Origin: JAGCJX01 sp045638645
GTDB lineage: Bacteria > Bacteroidota > Bacteroidia > Bacteroidales > UBA932
DNA: 64,000 nucleotides
Direction of reading: 5' to 3'
Assembly: GCA_045638645.1 (NCBI GenBank)
Contig: JAZUBU010000018.1
Coordinates: 52,923 to 116,922, forward strand
The first letter of the stretch is position 1. Each line of letters starts with the position of its first letter. The translations under genes were made by a program, and so were the position numbers. Under the pieces are notes generated by a model. It ran no database searches and had not been told where the DNA came from. It saw nothing but the letters and a program-made list of their open reading frames with translations. Shown in pieces: positions 33,322 to 43,185 of this stretch.

Positions 33322-34443
33322 CTATCTCACTTCAAATTGATAGATACAGGTATGCGTGTAAGTCTCTCCCGGATTGAGCAAGGTCGAGGGGAAATTCGGA
33401 TGGTGCGGCGTATCCGGAAATTTTTGCGTCTCCAAAGCAATGGATTCGCGGTAACGGAGGGCTTTACCATATTTGCCCTCGGTTGAACCATCGAAAAAGT
33501 TTCCACTATAGAATTGCAGTCCCGGCTGGTCTGTAAATACGGACAGGAATCTGCCGGAACAAGGTTCATAGACCGAAGCAGCAAACTCGACACCGTCTCC
33601 GTTGCGATCCAGCACCCAATTGTGGTCATATCCACCTCCATAAATCAATTGCTCGTCCTCCTCTCGGATGCGTTCTCCAATCCGATGGGGCTCCCGAAAA
33701 TCAAAGGGAGTACCGGACACATCCAGAAAGGTACCGGTAGGAATCAGGAACTCATCGACCGGGGTGATGGCGGAAGCACGAATGACCATCTCCAAATCCT
33801 CGATGGCACCATTTCCCTCTCCCCTCAAGTTGAAGAAAGAGTGATGCGAAATGTTCACGTGGGTCGGTTGGTCGGTCGTTGCCCGATAGTCTACCCGGAA
33901 TTCGTTTTCAGGCGTAAGGGTATAGGTCATCGTAATGGACAGATTCCCCGGCATCCCATCCTGGCCGTCCGGATGGAGGTAATGCAACTCCATGGAGTCT
34001 TCGTCCTCCGCTACCACGTCCCAAACCACCCGGTCCAAGCCTTGCAACCCTCCGTGAAGCGTCTGTCCGTTGTTGTTTTTAGGGAATTCGTACACGGTGT
34101 CCCCCAAGGTGTAGGTTCCACCGGCAATCCGGTTGGCATACGGACCTACCACCGCGCCCAAGAAGCGCTCGCCCGGATTGTCCAGATAACGGTCAATATG
34201 GGAATAGCCCAAGACGATGTCTTCGCAGTTCCCCTCCCGATCCGGCATCCACAACGAGACTACACGCGCCCCGTAATTGGTCACCTGCATCGTCAAATCA
34301 CCGGACCGAAGTGTGTAAATGCCCACTTCCTTCCCCTCTACAACTGTTTGAAAATCAGTCTCCGGAAACAGTACCGGTTCCTTCGGGCTGCATGCGGCCA
34401 GCATCCCACAAGCCAACACAGCAATCAAAATTGTCCGGTTCAT
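33322..34443 (-). CDS. galM: Aldose 1-epimerase (mutarotase) lipoprotein
   Basis: 373 aa. SPII signal MNRTILIAVLACGMLAAC. The GalM fold is clear: NYGARVVSLWMPD, VVGPYANRIAGG, NNNGQTLHGG with His, catalytic His in HVNISHHSFFNL and catalytic Glu in ALETQKFPD. Exported mutarotases accompany glycosidases in Bacteroidota. Its ATG overlaps the GH2 TGA (ATGA), so the two are translated together. It probably acts on galactose or glucose released by the GH2 enzyme. Confidence 0.9.
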   Translation of the reverse strand: MNRTILIAVLACGMLAACSPKEPVLFPETDFQTVVEGKEVGIYTLRSGDLTMQVTNYGARVVSLWMPDREGNCEDIVLGYSHIDRYLDNPGERFLGAVVGPYANRIAGGTYTLGDTVYEFPKNNNGQTLHGGLQGLDRVVWDVVAEDEDSMELHYLHPDGQDGMPGNLSITMTYTLTPENEFRVDYRATTDQPTHVNISHHSFFNLRGEGNGAIEDLEMVIRASAITPVDEFLIPTGTFLDVSGTPFDFREPHRIGERIREEDEQLIYGGGYDHNWVLDRNGDGVEFAASVYEPCSGRFLSVFTDQPGLQFYSGNFFDGSTEGKYGKALRYRESIALETQKFPDTPHHPNFPSTLLNPGETYTHTCIYQFEVR

Positions 34444-36245
34444 CGCAGTTCCATTTGAAAAATCTGACGCACGCGTTCCATGTCGTACTTTTCCGTACGG
34501 TCAAAATAGTAAATGCCGTTCTGTTCCTGCTCCACATCCGTGAGTTGGGTATAACAGAAACCGCAAATCTTATCTCCATGCAGAAGAATGGCCTTCACCT
34601 GTGATTCCAAACGTTTGTAAAAATCTTCTTTGGTCATCGCAGCATCTCCATACCCCCAAGCATTCTCCTTGGACGGATTGGCCTCGGCGCACTTGATACC
34701 TCCAAATTCGTCGATGATATAAGGCACCTTCCCATCATAGTAAAGGTGTTCCACCGTATGGGCATGTACCTTCCCGGGAGCCTGCGGCTGATAGAATTTT
34801 TCTCCATCAAACAACATCGCATGCAGTTTCTCTCCGTCTTGCTGATAACTGTGCGAAGTGCAGAAATCCGAAATCACATACAACCCGCCACTGACCGTAT
34901 TCACCGGCCGGGAAGGATCCAGTTTCCGAGTCAATTCATACACGTCTGTCAGGAAGCGACCCATCTCGTTGGTTGTCGGTTCCCATTCTTCGTTAAACGG
35001 CGTCCAGGTCACCAGAGCCGGGTGATTGCGGTCACGGACCACGATGTTGGTCCACTCAGAAATAAAATTGCGGGCAGCTGCTACCGAACTGGAATTCTTG
35101 CCCCAGGAAGCCATTTCTCCCCAGACCAGGTAACCCAACCGATCCGCCCAGTAGTAGAATCGCTCTTCAAATACTTTTTGATGCAGGCGTGCCCCGTTGA
35201 AACCGGCAGCCATAGACATCTCGATGTCCGCTTTCAAAGCCTCATCCGACGGAGCTGTCCAGACACCGTCAGGATAAAATCCCTGATCCAGCACCAGACG
35301 TTGGTAGTAAGGCTGGTTATTCAGGAAAATCTGATTGCCATCGATATGAATCTTCCGCATGCCCACATAGGCATCAACGCGGTCGATCACCTGGCCGTCC
35401 GCATCCTTCACCTCGTACACCACATCGTAAAGGAAGGGAGATTCCGGGCTCCAGAGCTTGGGTTTCCGGATGGGGATCACCACCGGCATTCCTTGCGCAG
35501 CGACCACATCCGCCTTCGCCACCACTTTCTTCCCATCCTTCACGGAAACCACAAGACGGTTGCCATTGGAGAGCTCGTAGAACGTCGGCGTTACCACCAA
35601 TTGGTGTTGGTCAATGTCCGTAAAGACCTGTACCCGCTCCAACGCATCCGGATGGACAGCTTCCATCCACACCGTTTGCCAAATACCCGTGGTGCGCGTG
35701 TACATGCATACATGTGAATAAAGTTTATGCGATTGCTTTCCGGAAGGGAGGTCTTCAGAACGGAGATCACTTTGCGCATGCACAACCAGGTTGTGCGGCT
35801 GTCCATCGGAGACAAAAGCGGTAATATCAAAAGAGAAGGAGTCAGAACCACCGTAATGACGGCCCACAAACTGACCATCAATAAAGACTTCGGATTCGTA
35901 AAAAACCGCCCCGAAATTCAATTTCACCTTCTTCCCCTTCCAATCGGCAGGAATCTGTATCGGACGCTGGTACCAGATCGCATTGATGAACTCTGTATGT
36001 CCCACACCCGAGAGTTTGCTTTCCGGAGCGAACGGCACCATGATCTTTTCCTCAAATCCTTGAGAATTGATAAAATCCCGTTCGTAACCGGTTTTCGCCA
36101 AATCCAGCGAATAACTCCATTCCCCGTTCAGGTTCACCCAGGCTGAACGCTCGAACTGCGGACGGGGATACTCAGCACGCGGCGGCTGTGCAAACGACAC
36201 CACTGCAAGAAATAATGCCGCAACAATCAGAAACTTAGATTTCAT
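34440..36245 (-). CDS. Glycoside hydrolase family 2 enzyme
   Basis: 601-aa exported glycosidase from the ATG at 36245 (signal peptide MKSKFLIVAALFLAVVSFAQ). Sugar-binding jelly roll at about 25-190 (ERSAWVNLNGEWSYSLDLAK), Ig-like domain to about 290, TIM barrel after that. Acid/base Glu419 in TPFNEEWEP and nucleophile Glu513 in YIIDEFGG are present. It lacks the C-terminal domains of large beta-galactosidases, which makes it a short GH2; specificity (beta-galactosidase, glucuronidase or mannosidase) cannot be set from motifs. First gene of an operon with galM and the GH3 remnant. A longer reading to 36446 would run into the tRNA and is rejected. Confidence 0.88.
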   Translation of the reverse strand: MKSKFLIVAALFLAVVSFAQPPRAEYPRPQFERSAWVNLNGEWSYSLDLAKTGYERDFINSQGFEEKIMVPFAPESKLSGVGHTEFINAIWYQRPIQIPADWKGKKVKLNFGAVFYESEVFIDGQFVGRHYGGSDSFSFDITAFVSDGQPHNLVVHAQSDLRSEDLPSGKQSHKLYSHVCMYTRTTGIWQTVWMEAVHPDALERVQVFTDIDQHQLVVTPTFYELSNGNRLVVSVKDGKKVVAKADVVAAQGMPVVIPIRKPKLWSPESPFLYDVVYEVKDADGQVIDRVDAYVGMRKIHIDGNQIFLNNQPYYQRLVLDQGFYPDGVWTAPSDEALKADIEMSMAAGFNGARLHQKVFEERFYYWADRLGYLVWGEMASWGKNSSSVAAARNFISEWTNIVVRDRNHPALVTWTPFNEEWEPTTNEMGRFLTDVYELTRKLDPSRPVNTVSGGLYVISDFCTSHSYQQDGEKLHAMLFDGEKFYQPQAPGKVHAHTVEHLYYDGKVPYIIDEFGGIKCAEANPSKENAWGYGDAAMTKEDFYKRLESQVKAILLHGDKICGFCYTQLTDVEQEQNGIYYFDRTEKYDMERVRQIFQMELR

Positions 36246-36377
36246 AACGATTTGTATTTTTAGCAAGACAATCCCAAAAAGTTCAGATTCCCACAAATTT
36301 ACAAATCTTTTGACAAATTCCTCTGTCGGAAGAACAATAATAACGATGCTAAAACGGCACCGGCGTAAAACAGCACG

Positions 36378-36412
36378 AAAAAAGCAGTCACATTGCTGTA
36401 ACTGCTTTTTTT
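36378..36412 (-). terminator. Terminator downstream of tRNA-Phe
   Basis: AAAAGCAGT pairs with ACTGCTTTT across a 12-nt loop directly 3' of the tRNA on the minus strand, ending in six T residues. Confidence 0.75.
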
Positions 36413-36414
36413 CG

Positions 36415-36487
36415 TGGTGCCACCAGGAATCGAACCGGGGACACAAGGATTTTCAGTCCTTTGCTCTACCAACTGAGCTATGGCACC
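36415..36487 (-). tRNA. tRNA-Phe (GAA)
   Basis: 73 nt with all arms. Acceptor GGTGCCA pairs with TGGCACC; D-loop AGCTCAGTTGGTAGAGC; anticodon loop CTGAAAATC with GAA; T-loop GGTTCGATTCC. The discriminator is A and CCA is not encoded (CGA follows). It is flanked by priA (divergent) and the GH2 operon. Confidence 0.95.
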
Positions 36488-36597
36488 ATCGTTTTGGGAG
36501 TGCAAATGTAGTTACTTTTTCTCAATCTCCAAAAAAATCTTCAAATTTTATGTAATTTTGCAAAAACCTGGCCCATTCATGTCAGGCACCACCGTCC

Positions 36598-38661
36598 ATG
36601 ACAGAAACCACCCAAGCGACCCAACCGACCCTGTATGCAGAGGTCCTGCTGGCAGTCCGGTTCAAAGACCTGATTACCTACTCCATTCCCGATGGCTGGA
36701 GGGGTCAGGTGGCACCCGGCTCCCTGGTTCGGGTCTCTCTAGTAGGCAGACTTTACACCGGTGTCGTGCTCAGCGTCTCGGAAACGCCCAATTACCGCTT
36801 ACGGGACAAAATCATCCCCATCAAGGAAATCACCCCCTTTCCTCCCCTCTCTGCCCAAAACCTGGCCTTTATCCACCAGGTAGCCACCTACTACCTGTGC
36901 AGTCCAGGAGATGTGTTCCGTGCAGCAGCGCCCTCCACCGTAAAAGCTCTGAAGTCATCGCGAAAAAGAAAGGGGACCGATCCGAACAACCCGCAAGACA
37001 CCCCTACAGACAGTCGTTCCAAATCGACACACAACCTTTCCCTGCCGAACCTTACGGAACACCAACAAAAGGCCCTGAACCAAATCCGGCAAGAAACCCT
37101 GCAAGGAAAAACCGTCTTACTGAATGGGGTCACGGGTTCCGGCAAAACCGAACTGTACATCCACTTGATTGCCCAAGCCTTGGAAGCAGGAAAGAACGCA
37201 CTCTACCTACTTCCGGAAATCGCCCTCAGCCGTCAATTGGAAAACCGGCTCAAGCAGATTTTTGGCGAACACCTCATGGTGTACCACTCCAAACAGACCC
37301 CCGCCCGTCGCCGGACGGTGTACGAGACCGTTGCCAACAACCCGCATCCGTATGTGGTGCTGGGACTCCGTTCCGCCCTGTTCCTTCCCTTCAAAAACCT
37401 GGACACCATCATCGTGGACGAGGAACACGACAGCTCCTACAAACAGAAAGAACCCGCACCCCGCTACCACGGACGGGACGCCGCCTTGTTCCTGGCCAAG
37501 ATCCACCAGGCGAAAACCGTATTGGGCTCCGCAACCCCCTCCTTGGAAAGTCTGTACAACGTCCTTGCCGGACGATTCGCAGAAGTCCGGTTGGAACATC
37601 GGTTTTACGGTGGCAGCGACTGTCCGATCCGGTTGGTGGACATGTGTAAAGAACGCCGCAAACGAGCGGTAAAAGGCTCCCTCTCCTTGCAACTCATTCG
37701 GGCCATCCAACAACGGTTGGACCGTGGAGAACAATGCCTGGTCTTCCGTTCCCGCAGAGCCTACGCCACCTGGGTGGAATGCCCCGAATGTGGGTACAAC
37801 CCCAAATGTCCGCACTGCAACGTCAGTCTGAGTTACCACAAGGCCGCCAACCTCCTGTCCTGCCACTACTGCGGCCATACCACCCTCGCCGAGGATCTTT
37901 GTCCGGCCTGCGGACAAGGCCATTTGCAAAAGCTGGGCAATGGAACCGAACGCATCGAGGAAGAATTGAAAGCCCTGTTCCCGCAGGCCCGCATTGCCCG
38001 TTTTGATGCGGACACGACAGCAAACAAGACGGACGAGGAACACCTGCTCCGCCAATTTGAACAGAAACAGATCGACATCCTCGTCGGAACACAAATGATC
38101 TCCAAAGGCTTTGACTTTGAGTCGCTGACCCTGACCGCCGTCATCCAGGCGGAGGCCCTGACGACCTTGTTTGATTTCCGGGCAGACGAACGGGCCATAC
38201 AACTGCTGACCCAACTCCGGGGGCGGGCCGGCCGCCGGAATCTCCCGGGAGAAATGCTGATTCAAACCACACAGCCCGAGCATTCTGTCTTCCAATGGAC
38301 CGAAAACCCGAATCGTCTTTCCGAGGAACAGACCCTGCTGCTGAATGAACGGCAAACTTATGGTTTTCCTCCATTTGTACGAATGGTGGTGGTCACTTTG
38401 CGGGACAAAGATCCCAATCGGCTGCAGGAAGTGGCCTCACGGGTCGGTGACCAGCTCCGCAACATCCCGAACCTCGTCGTTTCCGGCCCTACCCCTCCGC
38501 CCATCGACCGCATCCAGGGAGAGTTCCTCCAGCAATTTCACCTGAAGGTATTCCGCAACCGGGAGCAGGAAAACACGAAGAAACAGATCCGCCAAGTATT
38601 GGTACAACAATTCCAATACGAGAGCGAGACCTCCTACATCCTGGATGTGGATCCCCTCTAG
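36598..38661 (+). CDS. priA: Primosomal protein N' (replication restart helicase PriA)
   Basis: 687-aa superfamily 2 helicase that reloads the replisome at stalled forks. N-terminal DNA-binding domain (YAEVLLAVRFKDLITYSIPD), Walker A GVTGSGKTELY, DEEH box VDEEHDSSYKQKE, then eight zinc cysteines in CPECGYNPKCPHC and CHYCG...CPACG, and helicase motifs VGTQMISKGFDF and LRGRAGRR. It is shorter than many PriA proteins (about 730-820 aa) because the segment between the 3'BD and helicase domains is brief. A -7-like TAATTTTG is at 36553-36560; no good -33 is seen. Confidence 0.94.
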   Translation: MTETTQATQPTLYAEVLLAVRFKDLITYSIPDGWRGQVAPGSLVRVSLVGRLYTGVVLSVSETPNYRLRDKIIPIKEITPFPPLSAQNLAFIHQVATYYLCSPGDVFRAAAPSTVKALKSSRKRKGTDPNNPQDTPTDSRSKSTHNLSLPNLTEHQQKALNQIRQETLQGKTVLLNGVTGSGKTELYIHLIAQALEAGKNALYLLPEIALSRQLENRLKQIFGEHLMVYHSKQTPARRRTVYETVANNPHPYVVLGLRSALFLPFKNLDTIIVDEEHDSSYKQKEPAPRYHGRDAALFLAKIHQAKTVLGSATPSLESLYNVLAGRFAEVRLEHRFYGGSDCPIRLVDMCKERRKRAVKGSLSLQLIRAIQQRLDRGEQCLVFRSRRAYATWVECPECGYNPKCPHCNVSLSYHKAANLLSCHYCGHTTLAEDLCPACGQGHLQKLGNGTERIEEELKALFPQARIARFDADTTANKTDEEHLLRQFEQKQIDILVGTQMISKGFDFESLTLTAVIQAEALTTLFDFRADERAIQLLTQLRGRAGRRNLPGEMLIQTTQPEHSVFQWTENPNRLSEEQTLLLNERQTYGFPPFVRMVVVTLRDKDPNRLQEVASRVGDQLRNIPNLVVSGPTPPPIDRIQGEFLQQFHLKVFRNREQENTKKQIRQVLVQQFQYESETSYILDVDPL

Positions 38662-38748
38662 GGCCTGTAAACAAAAATCTGTTACCGAAAAACATCCCTT
38701 TCCAAAAAGAATTTTTATTTTTGCGAGATATTGCATGAATATATTCGT

Positions 38749-39552
38749 ATGGGAAAAGTAATTGCTATTGCAAACCAAAAGGGAGGCGTCGGAAAGACCA
38801 CGACAGCCATTAACTTAGCGGCATCCTTGGCCGTTATGGAGAAGAAGACCTTGCTCATTGATGCCGATCCGCAGGCCAATACGACCTCCGGAATGGACTT
38901 TGATCCGGACTCCACTTCTGCCCGCACCCTGTACGAAGCACTGATTGGGCAACGGCTGTTCAGCGAAGTCATCCTGGACACCGAAATCAAGGATCTGAAG
39001 ATTGTCCCTTCCCACATCAACCTGGTCGGTGCTGAAATTGAAATGCTCAACATCGACAACCGGGAAAGCGTCTTGAAAAAAGCATTGTCCGAAGTGGTGG
39101 ACCAGTACGATTATGTCATCATTGACTGTTCGCCATCCCTCGGTCTGATCACCATTAATGCCCTCACGGCTGCCAACTCGGTCATCATTCCTGTCCAATG
39201 CGAATTCTTCTCCTTGGAAGGACTCGGCAAATTGCTCAACACCATCCGACTGATCCAAAACAAACTGAATCCGAACCTGCAAATCGAAGGCTTCCTGTTC
39301 ACGATGTTTGACGGCCGGCGCCGTCTGGACAACCAGGTCGCCGAAGAGGTGCGCCAACATTTTGGAGAACTGGTATTCAAGACCATCATCCAGCGCAACG
39401 TCCGTCTGAGCGAAGCCCCGTCCCATGGAAAACCGGTCATCCTCTACGACGCCTTGTCCACCGGTACCAACAACTACCTGAACCTGGCCCGTGAGGTAAT
39501 TAAAAAGAATACTCCGCAAACAGAAAATACAGAAACACAAACGGCATCATGA
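38749..39552 (+). CDS. parA: Chromosome-partitioning ATPase ParA (Soj)
   Basis: 267-aa deviant Walker-type ATPase that moves ParB-parS complexes. Deviant Walker A QKGGVGKTTTAINLA, Walker A' DADPQANTT, Walker B VIIDCSPSLGL. A -7 box TATTTTTG is at 38716-38723. The TGA overlaps the parB ATG (ATGA). The parA-parB-DUF5683-mltD order is typical of Bacteroidota chromosomes. No parS site was found by eye nearby. Confidence 0.95.
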   Translation: MGKVIAIANQKGGVGKTTTAINLAASLAVMEKKTLLIDADPQANTTSGMDFDPDSTSARTLYEALIGQRLFSEVILDTEIKDLKIVPSHINLVGAEIEMLNIDNRESVLKKALSEVVDQYDYVIIDCSPSLGLITINALTAANSVIIPVQCEFFSLEGLGKLLNTIRLIQNKLNPNLQIEGFLFTMFDGRRRLDNQVAEEVRQHFGELVFKTIIQRNVRLSEAPSHGKPVILYDALSTGTNNYLNLAREVIKKNTPQTENTETQTAS

Positions 39553-40490
39553 GCAAGAAATCTGTTTTAGGAAAAGGCTTGGGTGCATTGATTTCGGACA
39601 TCAACGAAATCAATCGCAACGGAGGCGGCACGGTTGTCCCCTCCTACCAACCGGAAATGGAAGCTCCCAAAGCGGTAGAAGTGTCGATCCAGGAGATTCC
39701 CTTGAACCGCATTGTCACCAATCCCTACCAACCCAGGACGACCTTTGATCAGGATGCGCTGGAAGAATTGGCGGAATCCATTCGTCTCTTGGGCCTGATC
39801 CAACCCATCACAGTCCGCGAAGTGGGATTGAAATACCAGATTATCAGCGGAGAACGCCGTTTCCGTGCCAGTCAGCTTGCGGGACTCACCCACATCCCGG
39901 CCTACATCCGGAAAGCCGACGATCAAGGCATGCTGGAAATGGCCATCGTAGAAAACATCCAACGCGAAAACCTGGATGCCATTGAGATTGCCATCAGTTT
40001 CCAACGCTTGCTCGAAGAATGCCGCCTGACCCAGGAGGGATTGTCCGAACGCGTCGGAAAAAAACGCTCGACCGTCACCAACTACCTGCGGTTGTTACGA
40101 CTGCCGGCTGAAATCCAATTGGCCATCCGCAAGGAGAAAATCTCCATGGGACACGCCAAAGTCCTGCTCGGCGTGGACGATCCGAAACAACAGATCAAAC
40201 TTTGCGACCAGCTCCTGCAACAGGATTGGTCAGTACGCCAGCTGGAAGCCAAAATCCGCAAGATGGGAACCGCCGAAGAAACGGACCCGACCAAGGATAC
40301 ACCTTCCGACAATCAGAACCGCCTGCCCCAACCCCACGAAGAACTGGCTCGCCGGATCGGACAATTTTTCAAAAACCCTGTCGCCATTACCCGCAACCAA
40401 CAAGGCAAAGGCCGCATCACCATATCGTTCAACAACGACGAGGAGGTCCAAGCTTTGCTGGAGGCTTTTAACGACGCAAAAAATTCCTAA
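39549..40490 (+). CDS. parB: Chromosome-partitioning protein ParB (Spo0J)
   Basis: 313-aa CTPase and parS-binding protein. ParB/Srx domain (RIVTNPYQPRTTFDQDALEE), the GERRFRA CTP-binding motif, the ENIQRENLDAIE block and the HTH LSERVGKKRSTVTNYLRLLR. The C-terminus holds the dimerisation helix. Translationally coupled to parA and 3 bp before the next gene. Confidence 0.95.
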   Translation: MSKKSVLGKGLGALISDINEINRNGGGTVVPSYQPEMEAPKAVEVSIQEIPLNRIVTNPYQPRTTFDQDALEELAESIRLLGLIQPITVREVGLKYQIISGERRFRASQLAGLTHIPAYIRKADDQGMLEMAIVENIQRENLDAIEIAISFQRLLEECRLTQEGLSERVGKKRSTVTNYLRLLRLPAEIQLAIRKEKISMGHAKVLLGVDDPKQQIKLCDQLLQQDWSVRQLEAKIRKMGTAEETDPTKDTPSDNQNRLPQPHEELARRIGQFFKNPVAITRNQQGKGRITISFNNDEEVQALLEAFNDAKNS

Positions 40491-40493
40491 TCC

Positions 40494-41408
40494 GTGCGCC
40501 GTTTCCTGATTCTACTCTGCTGCCTGCTCTTTGCAGCCATTGCCCAACCGGTCCAAGCCCAATTCCGGGACTTGAACGACGGCAACAACGGCTGGGGCAA
40601 CAACCAAACCCAACAAACCGACGGCACCTATACCCCTCCGTCGGCTCCTCAATTCTCCTTCAAGAACTATTTTCGGGGTCTTGCCCACAAGGATACCGTC
40701 CAGATCAACCACCTGTTTTTTGGATCCGTTCTCTTGCCGGGTACCGCCCAAATCTACAACAAGGACTATTGGAAGCTGCCCATCCTGTACGCCGGAGTCG
40801 GGGGTCTGGCCTATGGCGGATACCATTACAACAAAGCATACCAGCACAGCGGTAGCGAACAGGATCTGATGGCCCGCAACTTCCTGTTTGCAGGAGCAGC
40901 CCTTCTCTACTGGGGGAGTCTGATGGACGGAGTTGTCAGTTACGACGGAGCCGACTTCCCCAATCCCGCCCGAGCGGCCCTCTATTCAGCACTCCTGCCC
41001 GGTTTGGGACAAGCCTACAACGGGGACTATTGGAAAATTCCCATTTTCTACGGATGGCTGACCATATCCGGCTACGCCTGGAACTACAACGGCAAATTAT
41101 ACAACCGCTACAAAAACCTGTACAACCAGGCAACCACCGAAGGAGGGGGGTATACCGGACCGGAATCTGTACAAAACCTGAAGCACTACCGGGATTCATT
41201 TCGCCGCTTCCGTGACTACTCGATTCTGGCTACCATCGTCGGATACGCCCTGCAAATCATTGATGCCAACGTCTTTGCCCTGATGCACGATTTCGATGTA
41301 TCCGATGACCTGAGTCTCCAAGTCAGTCCGACCGTCATCCAACCCATCACCATTCCGACCGCTTACCAATACACCAGCATCGGCATGCAAGTGAGCTTTG
41401 AGTTTTAA
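40494..41408 (+). CDS. DUF5683 domain-containing membrane protein
   Basis: 304 aa with a GTG start at 40494, 3 bp after parB. Signal peptide MRRFLILLCCLLFAAIAQPV. The DUF5683 core has two related halves, each with a short Pro-Gly-rich helical hairpin: SVLLPGTAQIYNKDYWKLPI and SALLPGLGQAYNGDYWKIPI, an internal duplication. It contains several hydrophobic segments. The family is linked to ParB/MltD in Bacteroidota; role unknown. Confidence 0.85.
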   Translation: MRRFLILLCCLLFAAIAQPVQAQFRDLNDGNNGWGNNQTQQTDGTYTPPSAPQFSFKNYFRGLAHKDTVQINHLFFGSVLLPGTAQIYNKDYWKLPILYAGVGGLAYGGYHYNKAYQHSGSEQDLMARNFLFAGAALLYWGSLMDGVVSYDGADFPNPARAALYSALLPGLGQAYNGDYWKIPIFYGWLTISGYAWNYNGKLYNRYKNLYNQATTEGGGYTGPESVQNLKHYRDSFRRFRDYSILATIVGYALQIIDANVFALMHDFDVSDDLSLQVSPTVIQPITIPTAYQYTSIGMQVSFEF

Positions 41409-41427
41409 TACGAAACAAACATCCTGA

Positions 41428-43185
41428 ATGAAACAATACAAACACCTGATTCTAGCATTTTGCCTGTTCGGCAGCATCGGCAGCTGGTCTGCGGCTGCCC
41501 AAACCGGAATAACCAACGACACTACCGAAGTAATCCAAGCGACCGGAGCAACGCCGACAACGGAAGCGACCGAAGCAGCTGAAACGACCGAAGAGAAAAC
41601 CGCAGCAACAACCGAAAGAAAAACCAGCAAATTCATTGAGTTCTTCACCCCGAAGAAAACCCGGATGCGCAAACAAATCGACTCGTTGATGCGGCTGACC
41701 GACTCCCTGCAAAACCAATTGGCCATCTCCAACTCCGAACTTTTCATGATGGAAGCAGCTGATTCCCTGATGAATTCAGAAGCCTTCAATCCCGGAAGTT
41801 TTGATTTGACGGATGACGAAGCCTTGACGGTCAACCAACCTGCCGACATGGATTCCTTGCTGGCTGCCTGGTATGAACAGAAGAATCTCACCCTGGAGAA
41901 CCAGACCGGACTGGATTTGGACACCGCCCAACTGACCTCCAACATCCCCGATTCCATCTTTGTGGAACGGTTGCACCGTATGAACTCCTTCATCTCGATT
42001 CCGTACAACAGCGTCGTACGGAACATGTTGATTTACTATACGGAGCGTATTCCCAACACCGCAGAAGTCGTCTTGGGTCTGGCCCCGTACTACATGCCTC
42101 AATTTGAAGAAATCTTTGACAGCTACAACCTGCCGATCGAATTGGCAGCCATGGCCATCATCGAATCTGCCTTGAATCCCAAAGCGGTTTCCCGAGCCCG
42201 CGCGAAAGGGATGTGGCAATTCATGTACTCCACCGCCTTGCGCTACAACCTGACCATCAATTCCTTTGTGGACGAGCGATTCGATCCGATCAAGGCTGGG
42301 GATGCCGCTGCCCGATACCTCAAAGACTCGTACGAAATCTTTGGAGACTGGATGCTGGCCATTGCCTCCTACAACTGTGGAGCCGGCAACGTAAGCAAGG
42401 CCATCCGTAGAAGCGGTGGATCCAAGGATGTCTGGGCCATCTACCCCTACTTGCCGCGTGAAACCCGGGGTTACATTCCGTCCTTCATTGCCGCCCTGTA
42501 CCTGCTGGAATACCATCAGGAGCACAACATCACCCCGAGAAGCATCCCGATGCCTCCCCATGTGGATACCCTCCACATCAACAAGATGCTGCACTTTGAC
42601 CAAATCACCGAATTTACAGGCATGACCAAGGAAGAATTGCGCAACTTCAACCCGCAATACCTCCACGACATCATCCCCGGTGCCGAAAAGGAATACATCC
42701 TCCGGATTCCCTACAATTACACGGCTGCCTTCGTGGATCACGAACAGGAAATCTACAAATTCAAGGACTCCATTTACTTCAATGCGTCTGCCCTCAAACT
42801 CATCAAGGAGACGGGTTCTACCTCCGCAACCCGGACTGTACACACGGTTAAGAAAGGTGAAACCTTGAGCCACATTGCCATGAAGTACGGTGTCCGCGTT
42901 TCCGACCTGCAACGCTGGAACAACGTAAAAAACAACATCCGCATAGGCCAAAAGATCGTCGTATACCGCAACGGGGGACCCAGCGCCTCCTCTTCCAACT
43001 CCGGCAATGTCAAGACCACCGTATCCAACGGATATGTGATCTACACCGTCAAGAAAGGAGACAACCTCTGGACCATCGCCCAAAAATTCTCCGGTGTCAG
43101 TGCCAACAGCATCATGAAACTCAACAACTTGACAACCAAGTCCAAGATTTATCCCGGCATGAAGCTGAAAATCAAGAAGAGTTAG
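41428..43185 (+). CDS. Lytic transglycosylase with LysM domains (MltD type)
   Basis: 585-aa exported peptidoglycan lytic enzyme. N-terminal signal, then a Thr/Glu-rich linker and a helical region. The SLT domain spans about 230-370 with catalytic Glu246 in MAIIESALNP, GMWQFM and ASYNCGAGNV. Two LysM repeats are at the C-terminus (HTVKKGETLSHIAMKYGVRV and YTVKKGDNLWTIAQKFSGVS). Last gene of the parAB operon; the stop overlaps that of the convergent HhH/barrel gene by 4 bp. Confidence 0.92.
   Translation: MKQYKHLILAFCLFGSIGSWSAAAQTGITNDTTEVIQATGATPTTEATEAAETTEEKTAATTERKTSKFIEFFTPKKTRMRKQIDSLMRLTDSLQNQLAISNSELFMMEAADSLMNSEAFNPGSFDLTDDEALTVNQPADMDSLLAAWYEQKNLTLENQTGLDLDTAQLTSNIPDSIFVERLHRMNSFISIPYNSVVRNMLIYYTERIPNTAEVVLGLAPYYMPQFEEIFDSYNLPIELAAMAIIESALNPKAVSRARAKGMWQFMYSTALRYNLTINSFVDERFDPIKAGDAAARYLKDSYEIFGDWMLAIASYNCGAGNVSKAIRRSGGSKDVWAIYPYLPRETRGYIPSFIAALYLLEYHQEHNITPRSIPMPPHVDTLHINKMLHFDQITEFTGMTKEELRNFNPQYLHDIIPGAEKEYILRIPYNYTAAFVDHEQEIYKFKDSIYFNASALKLIKETGSTSATRTVHTVKKGETLSHIAMKYGVRVSDLQRWNNVKNNIRIGQKIVVYRNGGPSASSSNSGNVKTTVSNGYVIYTVKKGDNLWTIAQKFSGVSANSIMKLNNLTTKSKIYPGMKLKIKKS

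Noticed and set aside
38662..39552. parS site near parAB
   Set aside because: No GTTTCACGTGAAAC-like palindrome was seen by eye around the operon; not reported.
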